Assembly: GCF_001411555.2 (NCBI RefSeq)
Contig: NC_049905.1
Location: 18,094,097-18,158,096, forward strand
Reading direction: 5' to 3'
DNA length: 64,000 nt
Source of the DNA: Juglans regia
Lineage: Eukaryota > Streptophyta > Magnoliopsida > Fagales > Juglandaceae
The notes under the pieces were generated by a model. It was not told the origin of the DNA, did no database searches, and saw only the letters and a program-made list of their open reading frames with translations. Made by a program: the position numbers and the translations under genes. Positions 57,038-64,000 of this stretch are shown in pieces. The number at the start of each line of letters is the position of its first letter. Position 1 is the first letter of the stretch.

Positions 57038-58205
57038 AAAACACATAACAAGAATTTGTAACATTATATGCTCTTAGCAATCGGGCAATTTGATGATTTG
57101 GTCTGAGGTTACCAAATTCAACACAACCCGTGGAATGGGTTTATTGATGAGTAATATTCAAAGAATGGTGTTGTATATACTTATAATTTTATATAAAAGA
57201 CTTATTTTATCGGTTTTCTTTTGAAATTTAAATTTTAAATTTTAAATTTTAAATTTCATAATGGTTAGTATATCAATAATTTACACATGAAAAACTAAAT
57301 TTTTTGTACTCTGTTTAAGTACAGTTAGCATCTCATATGTTCAAATCAACTTGGTGATTTAGGTAAGGATGCCTCACACTTCAAGAAACTTGGATTGAAT
57401 GGGGTATTCCGGTATTGTATGTACGTTTAGCAAAAAGAAAAATCACGAAGCATCTTTTTTCTAATATTGGGTGTTGGAGACAAAGTTTTGATTAATTTCA
57501 TAATATTGATGTCCAATTTTTAGAAAGAGTCGTGCTATATCCACTGAGAGAGTAGCCCAATAATGGGTTCCGATAATGTCATTTGATTTTTTTATTTTTT
57601 TACATTCTTTTTTTTATACCTTTATATATTTAAATTTTTTTATAATACTATTAAAGAAATAATTCCTTAATTATTAAATAAATTAAACATAAAAAAATTA
57701 ATGGGACCCATGTTGGGACAAGTAGCATTATACTTTTAGAAAATTTTCCATCTTCAATCATCGAGGGCTCACTTCTGACTATTTTTTGTAAACCACATTC
57801 CATTTTGGTTGGCCTGTATTTTAATTAGTTTTCCAATTATGTTTTTATATTTTTCTTTTAAATTTAAGAAGGTGAAGGTGGGAGAATAAAGGGATGTGAT
57901 CATAAAGGCTAATAAACTGGAAAATAATGTCAGAAAAAAAAGCTACACAAATAAAAATTTTCCTCTTAGGACAAGTTGACCCAAAGGTCTAAAACCTTTT
58001 GATGGTCTCTGATTGCTGATCAATTTCCTTATCCGGGTCAGATTCAAGTAAATTTGGGTACATATCAAAAAGTTGAAAAAATATAAAGAAAAAAAATGAA
58101 AATATTTGAAAGTTCATTTATCTTTGATGTTGAGTCTTTTTTTTTTTTTTTCTTCAAATATCTTACACCCCAAAGTAAAGCTCCATTACTCCTTTGCTAA
58201 TGTCT
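55604..58205. other. Repeat-rich intergenic stretch without genes
   Basis: It contains a (TA)n near 56489, a block of ACCGGTTTGGTTC-type motifs (56540-56680) as found in many plant dispersed repeats, and (AT)n at 56996-57034. No coding frame is recognised. Confidence 0.5.
56996..57034. repeat. (AT)n microsatellite
   Basis: About 19 AT units. Confidence 0.95.
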
Positions 58206-58207
58206 TC

Positions 58208-58398
58208 AAGGAGGTTTCGATAATAAGTTGAGATGAAAATAAAAAAATTAAATAAAAAATTATTAGAATATTATTTTTATTTTAGAACTTGAAAAAGTTG
58301 AATTGTTTATTATATTTTGTTTGAAAATTTAGAAAAATTATAATGGTTATACGAGATAAGATAAGATGGGTTGAGATGATTTTGGTATCCAAACCTCC
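58208..58398. mobile_element. MITE, GTTTGGA-terminus family
   Basis: It begins AAGGAGGTTTCGATA and ends GGTATCCAAACCTCC, followed by TTA shared with the next MITE. The left duplication is not clear. Confidence 0.65.
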
Positions 58399-58401
58399 TT
58401 A

Positions 58402-58878
58402 GAGCATTCTCATTGGATTGACCAAATTCATCTTCAAAATTTAGCAAATATCACACTTTTTTACATTTGCCTATTTCATTTAAATTCAATCTCCATATTG
58501 GATTAGCCATTCATTCTCTATATAATAATAAAATATTATTAAATTAATAATTTTTTATTTAATTTATTTGTATCACATTTTATAATTCTACCAATTTAAT
58601 ATTAATAATAATTATATTCTAATTAAATTAATATTTAAAAAGTCATATTTTCAAATGTCATTTAATGCTAATAAAAAAATTGAGATTAAACTTAATTAGA
58701 GTGAGAAATTATTATTTTAATGTTTGGTGAACCAATTGTGGTTCTCTATATTTGGCTAATCATTGTAGCAGAAATTCAAATTATTTTGGAGATGACCAAT
58801 CCAATGTAAAGTCTTTTTGGTACAAATTGTCTAAATTTTAGCTAATCTCCTCATTTGGCCAAGCCAATGAGGATGCTC
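58402..58878. mobile_element. MITE, GAGCATTC-terminus family (477 bp)
   Basis: It begins GAGCATTCTCATTGGATTGA and ends AGCCAATGAGGATGCTC, flanked by TTA at 58399-58401 and 58879-58881. Confidence 0.85.
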
Positions 58879-58923
58879 TTAGTGAGTAAATTGAAATTCA
58901 TATCAATATAGATAATTTAAAAG

Positions 58924-59097
58924 AGTAATGATAAATGTACAATCATTTTTACCGCTATTTATACAACCATGTTTTAAAATAAGGGTATTTATATAAAGTG
59001 ATGTTACTTTAATAAGTTATTTTATAAAAATGTCTCTCATTTAAAACATAGTTGTATAAAAGATTGTAAAAATAGTTATATGTCTATCGTTTTTCAA
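58924..59097. repeat. Palindromic MITE-like sequence
   Basis: AATGTACAATCATTTTTACC at the left and GATTGTAAAAATAGTTATAT at the right are imperfectly inverted. The ACCATGTTTTAAAATAAGGG interior is also mirrored by TTTAAAACATAGTTGTATAA. Confidence 0.6.
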
Positions 59098-59149
59098 TTT
59101 AAAATTAGAACTTTGATAGATTTAAGAGGGAAAAGTGTGTTCATTTCTT

Positions 59150-60450
59150 TAAAGAAAAATGCTGAATGCAATCGGCAGGGGTAACCGCCGTGTAACCGTG
59201 TCCTACATGGCTTAATGAAACGGTTTGTTTCATTTGGGATATTCATCCCACAAAGACACTTCGCCCATTATCTCCCACAAAGCTTTTCCCCTTCTCTTTC
59301 TCCCTTCACTTCGCCTTCGTCTCCTTTAATCTTCTCCATCTACCCTTCATCCTCTGATCTTCTCTATCTTCATCTTCGCAAGATCCTCTGAATTTCGTCT
59401 CCTTTGATGAGTTTCCCGCTTCCTCCTTCCTCCTCAAGATTTCTTTTCGTCTCCTCAAGTTTCACAAGTCTGTTTCCTCTTAAACCCACGAAGCCTTATT
59501 TTTCCCCTTTCAAGCCATGAGCGATTGACTAAAACAGAGTACTTAGTTTCACAAGTTTGTTTTCTCTGTTAATGTCTTTATTTTTGTGTTTGTATTGAAA
59601 CTTCCCCTGTTTTTATTTTTGTGCTAACCAACTTTCGACTACCTGCATCAACTAGTTCGAGTCAACATATGTCCCGTGTCAAAGTGATGAATTTCTTGAT
59701 ATCTTGAGCATTTTATATTTTCTGGATTTGGGTAGTCATTGAGGTGACAATCATGAAGAAATAAAGTGTACCCATGTGAGATTTGGTGTTTTTTCTCATT
59801 TAGGTCTGCTTAATTAGGTCGATATCTCGTGGAATCAATCAAGTAGGATGAACTGATGTTAGTGTTATGCTTGTCTTTGGGTTGTCTATTGCAATGTATT
59901 GAAGGTGTGATAGAATCGTGGAATGAGCCTAATAAGATGAGCTATGTGTTTAAAAATGGATACAAAGGAAGATGTCGAAGTGCAAGAGCCGCCTTCATCA
60001 CTGATGTTGGTATTGCAAACTATTTACGAGGGGTTCGATTGTCGGGGAACATCAACAATTAACACATGCACGAGACTAGGAATTGGTAAAAGTTTTCACA
60101 TGTGCTTGCCATGTGTTCTTAGTCATTTGCAACTAAAGTTGCTTTTGTTTATTTATTTATTTTGGAATGGGAACTTTGATCACTGCCACAATTTTGTTGT
60201 TCTTATTGTCTGCACAATGTGTAACAAAGCAGGTATTTCTAAGTTATGGTTGAGACACTGCCTTGTAATTATAAGTTTAATTTTTTTGGCTTATAAGATA
60301 CTAAATTTGTGTGGGAGACCTTTGGTGTAGGAAGTTGAATGCCCAAAGAGTGTCCATGGAGGCACAACTTTTGTGTTGCCCATGGTGGTGGAAAGAGATG
60401 TGCAGTGCTAGGCTACACAGAGTGCATGTGGCGGCACTGATTTTTGTGTC
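59150..60450 (+). other. Gene-like region of unknown identity
   Basis: A pyrimidine-rich, leader-like stretch (59250-59520) is followed by an open frame at 59944-60330 that starts MCLKMDTKEDVEVQEPPSS. The beginning is protein-like, but the frame soon loses this character. It may be an eroded transposon-borne or host gene fragment. No family is assigned. Confidence 0.25.
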
Positions 60451-60456
60451 AAGCAT

Positions 60457-62762
60457 TGTGGCGCCCTCGAACCCCCACGTGTTATTTTTATGGAGTTCGT
60501 GATATCGGGATGATGACCACATGGATCACGCACCCCAATGATCAATGCTCAGAGTGTGTACAACAAGCAATAGGTGTACAAAGATAATATTCACAGCGGA
60601 GAAATAAAAATGTCTTTCTTTATTAAGTAGAATTATTCAAAAACAGTAAAATATCTTTACAATAATTATACAATCATCCGACATAAAATTTAAAGAAAAC
60701 AAATAACATAAGGGAAACAAATCCCAAAATGCTGAACAACATATCAGCAACTTAAACTTCTGGCAGAGTTGGCCCCTTAGGTTCATACTCGGGCTCTGCG
60801 TAAGACTCTACGGCACCATAAGACGAAACCGTAGGGTAAAACACCACAATGAGATTATGACATCTCAGCAAGTAATTAATCAAAACAATATCCAAGTGAT
60901 TTAAAACACTTAATATAATTCTACGTCCCCATACGGACAAATATGCAGAAAACAAAACCATATTCTTTTTCTCAAAAATACACTTTTAATAACTCACACC
61001 AAAAATTCCATTTTGGTCCAATTATAATCATTATTATATTATGCATGCACCAGTCTCCCCTATGGATCGTCTGCACACCCTGGCTCTCATCGTCACACCA
61101 TGGGTAACGTCCATGCATGAGACTTCATAACGAGCGATGCCCAGTTCCGCACCCAGCGCATACATGGCCAAACATCCTACAATCTCGCCAGCCAAAAGGT
61201 CATGGAATCGGTACGAGAGTGTTATCGTCTCGTCCGTTCCCGTCGTCATCCTGCGACAACTCAGGGGATGTCACGTCAGTCTGTTATTCTCCCGAGTGAC
61301 CAGAGGAGCTCCACCGAGATAATGCCCCATCTCGGCTTGGGGTCGTGATACACACGCTCCCACATAATCAGTCTCAATTTCCAAAACATACAACGTGACT
61401 TCATAACACAATTTATTTAAGGCAATAAATGTGCATGACAACAATTTATTGGATGACATTAAATATTTCATTTACATAAAAACTCAACCATTTACAAAAA
61501 TACAGTTTCACAACTACATGCATAATCCCGTCTTCCAAATCTGGCAGAAGGCCCAAATCAAACAACTCCAATTAAAATCCCAACACTTCAATGGCTCAAG
61601 ACCTAATTCCAACAGACCAACAGATTACAAATAAATGACAATTATAACAACACTATTTAAAACTCATGGGTTGTGTCAAAAAATTACATACAAGAAAATG
61701 TGAATAAATCTAGAAGATCATGCGAAAGGGGCGTTGCTCAAGGTGGCGGCACACGGCGGAGCTCACGATGGAGCAATGCCAGAAAGGGCTCTCAACTCAC
61801 GAATTGGGTCAATTTACAAGTTGAAATATACGGGTGACTCACGGGTATGGTCAAACAGCCAAGGAAAAACTAGGCAAACTCTTCACAATCTCTCAGATTC
61901 ACCAACAAATTCACATAACAAAATACTAATCAACTAGAAATGAAGATAGTTTAGACAAGAGAAGGAGGAACTCGGAAGAATTAATTTGAGGAACCCGTGG
62001 CCTATTTATAGGCCAAGTATGGCGGTTTGAGGAGCTTTGTGTCGCACGGGTTGAAGAAGTGAAAAATGGCAGTGTAAGCCGTGGAGGAGAGAAGGAATTT
62101 CGTGCGGACTTTTGGCGCGGCGGCTGGCAGCGCAACATGGAGTCCACCACCAGACAACACGGAGCTGCTTACGGAAAAGGTGGAAGGTGGTGGTGGCTGT
62201 GAGGAGAAGCAGCTCGACAGTGAGCATTTCAGAGTCCCCTTGCCACATGACATCGAGATGAAAGTGGGAGAAGGAGGTGGCGGCTTGCAGCTGAAAAGCA
62301 TGACTAAGGTTCGCATGGTGTCGGCAGAAGCTGCGTAGAGGAAGAAACTCGAAGGAAGAAGAAGAAAGGAGAAGAAAAGAAGGAGGAAGAAGAGAGGGAC
62401 AATGCATGGAGAAACAAGATGGAACCCTAAGTGATTCCTCAAAACGGCGCCGTTTAGACTAATAAGGGCTGGGTTACAAGCTTCCGCACGGGCTGGGCCC
62501 TTTGCACACGGGTTGGGTCCAAACACACGGGCTGGGTTTAGATTAAACTCCAAGGCTGGGCCAATTAACACAACACACAACTCACGCACAACCCAAAAAA
62601 ATAAATTACTACAACTACACACAAGCCCAACCAAAAATTAAAATACAAAATAAAATAACAACATAAATAAAATAACACAAATAACATAATTAAAATAAAA
62701 AACACATTTAATTAAAATATAAGGAATTAAAAAACACATAAAAGAAATCTAGGGATCTCACA
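60457..62762 (-). mobile_element. Probable solo LTR (2.3 kb)
   Basis: The block begins TGTGGCGCCCTCGAACCCCC and ends TCTAGGGATCTCACA, with the TG...CA termini expected of LTRs (reading TGTGAGATCC...GGCGCCACA on the minus strand). The flanks AGCAT (60452-60456) and AACAT (62763-62767) give a 5-bp duplication with one mismatch. Interior sequence is GC-moderate and has no gag, protease or integrase motifs. The 210-residue minus-strand frame at 62002-62634 is not recognised. Confidence 0.6.
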
Positions 62763-62767
62763 AACAT

Positions 62768-63160
62768 GGGGGAGGGAAGCGGTGCAAGTTTGAGAAGTTT
62801 GGGAAGAGTGCCTAAGTGAGTACAGATTTTTGCGAGGCTCACGGCGATGAAGACGACGGACGACATCTTGAATCCAGACCTAGATGCAAACGCGATCTCT
62901 TTTGAAATCTGAAATCTCAACTTTCCCACCTTCCCTTTTCATCTGTTCTTTTTTTTTTTTTTAAATATATTGGCCACGCTAACCACGGTTCCCCCACGAT
63001 TTCTTGGCTCGGTTGCCTGTAGCACTCCTGTTCTTTAAAAGGAACATAACTCTCATTAGGTGGAAATTGACAAAGTTCAATATTTTGCTTTTTAGCTATG
63101 GAGTTGGGATTAGTTAACTTGTAGTTCAACTGGTACGTTTTCTGTTTATAGTAACAAATG
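62768..63160. other. Flank of the probable LTR, nothing firm
   Basis: On the minus strand a short frame starting MSSVVFIAVSLAKICTH (about 62865) has a hydrophobic beginning. It is too short to call. Confidence 0.3.
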
Positions 63161-63164
63161 GGAT

Positions 63165-63385
63165 GGATGGTGAGATTGTTAGGTTACATAAATTATATTA
63201 TCTTATCTCATCTAATTAATACAAAATTTTCAAATTCTCACACAAAAATACAATAAATAATTCAGTTTTTTCAAATTTTAAAATAAAAATAATATTAAAA
63301 AATAATATTCAAATAATATTTTATTTAATTTTTAATTTTTATCTTATATTATTTCATCTCATATGTATAACGAAACGAAGCATGA
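63165..63385. mobile_element. MITE, GTTTGGA-terminus family, diverged ends
   Basis: The interior (TTCAAATTTTAAAATAAAAA, then ATAATATTAAAAAATAATAT) is the reverse complement of the family core. The ends are eroded. Confidence 0.45.
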
Positions 63386-63819
63386 GATTTAAAAGAATCT
63401 TTTGCTTTAAACAAAGGGAGTTGGACTTCAAGCCATTTTCCTCCCCATCCAAGCTCGTATCCGTTCCTTTAATGGATTTTTCCATTCAAAGCTTTTGCTA
63501 TAATGGAACCAGCTCTGGTTCTTCCACCTTTCATGGGAAGCATATCGTCCTTAATTAGTTGACGTGGCTACGGGAAGAGGACGTCGGGCCATGGCTTTTT
63601 GCCTTTTTCCTACCACCCGTCCTCCCTCTCCTGTTCCATGCAGATCCTTCTCACAGGAACATTATGCGGGATGTGTAATTAGGCCTGATTTTTTTCCGGT
63701 CCGGTCTGAAATCCGGAAATCCGGGTGAATTTGGATGGTTATTGGATCCAGACAGATAATATGAAACTGGATCTGGTATGTCCCTGGTTATGGATAATAG
63801 GTTACATAAACTGGGTTAT

Positions 63820-64000
63820 GGGGTTTTATCTAAAAACAAACATAAAATAATTCAACATTTTCAAATCTTAAAACAAAAATAATATGCAAAAATATATTTT
63901 AATAATATTTTTATTTAGTTTTTATCTCTCCTCTCTCAAAACTCCAAAAAACATATTAATTCAAATAATTTATTACTATTTACAAATTATTTTACTACTT
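63820..64000. mobile_element. MITE-like sequence running off the right edge
   Basis: The family core in reverse orientation (CATTTTCAAATCTTAAAACA) is visible up to the window end. Confidence 0.4.

Noticed and set aside
62002..62634. 210-residue minus-strand ORF as a host gene
   Set aside because: It lies within the probable solo LTR and has no recognised domain; long chance frames are common in GC-moderate LTRs.

Overview
The window is nuclear DNA of a flowering plant. It is AT-rich, with spliced genes on GT-AG introns, a plant-type tRNA-Ser, a plant L1-type LINE with an RNase H domain, tRNA-derived SINEs, and many short inverted-repeat elements flanked by TTA/TAA. The style of the small repeats suggests a woody eudicot, possibly Fagales; that placement is an inference from general impression, not a search result.

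Three ordinary genes can be supported. (1) The 5' part of a gene for the AP-2 clathrin adaptor alpha subunit runs on the minus strand from 20039 to beyond the left edge. Eight exons are in the window, with two introns of nearly 8 kb. (2) A complete UDP-apiose/UDP-xylose synthase (AXS) gene on the minus strand has nine exons (43326-46323) and gives an uninterrupted 388-residue protein with all expected catalytic residues. (3) A tRNA-Ser(GCU) lies at 37351-37431, minus strand. These genes are functionally unrelated and show no operon-like organisation.

Two broken genes keep their exon-intron layout and so arose by DNA duplication, not through mRNA. One is a RETICULATA-RELATED (DUF3411) pseudogene at 35529-37150, minus strand. 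The other is a fragment of an IMPACT/UPF0029-family gene at 47513-48895, plus strand, with a damaged splice acceptor.

The rest is mobile-element sequence. The most striking item is a full-length LINE at 25770-31410 with two intact ORFs (475 and 1368 residues), a poly(A) tail and a perfect 17-bp target-site duplication; it looks recently inserted and may be autonomous. Around it are a decayed LINE (about 3000-5168), a 2.2-kb apparently non-autonomous LINE derivative with a GC-rich tandem-repeated 5' end (13097-15290), five tRNA-derived SINE copies, and a series of very short retroinsertions (14-183 bp) bounded by target-site duplications. At least three inverted-repeat MITE families are present, two of them flanked by TTA/TAA.

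Layout: 1-20 kb, alpha-adaptin gene with repeat-filled introns. 20-25.7 kb, MITE-dense intergenic DNA. 25.8-31.4 kb, intact LINE. 31.4-37.4 kb, repeats, RETICULATA-RELATED pseudogene and tRNA-Ser. 37.4-43.3 kb, intergenic DNA with an LTR-like stretch. 43.3-46.3 kb, AXS. 46.4-49 kb, IMPACT relic. 48.9-54.5 kb, an unequal direct segmental duplication. 54.5-64 kb, AT-rich repeats, a 212-bp tandem duplication, a 2.3-kb probable solo LTR and more MITEs.
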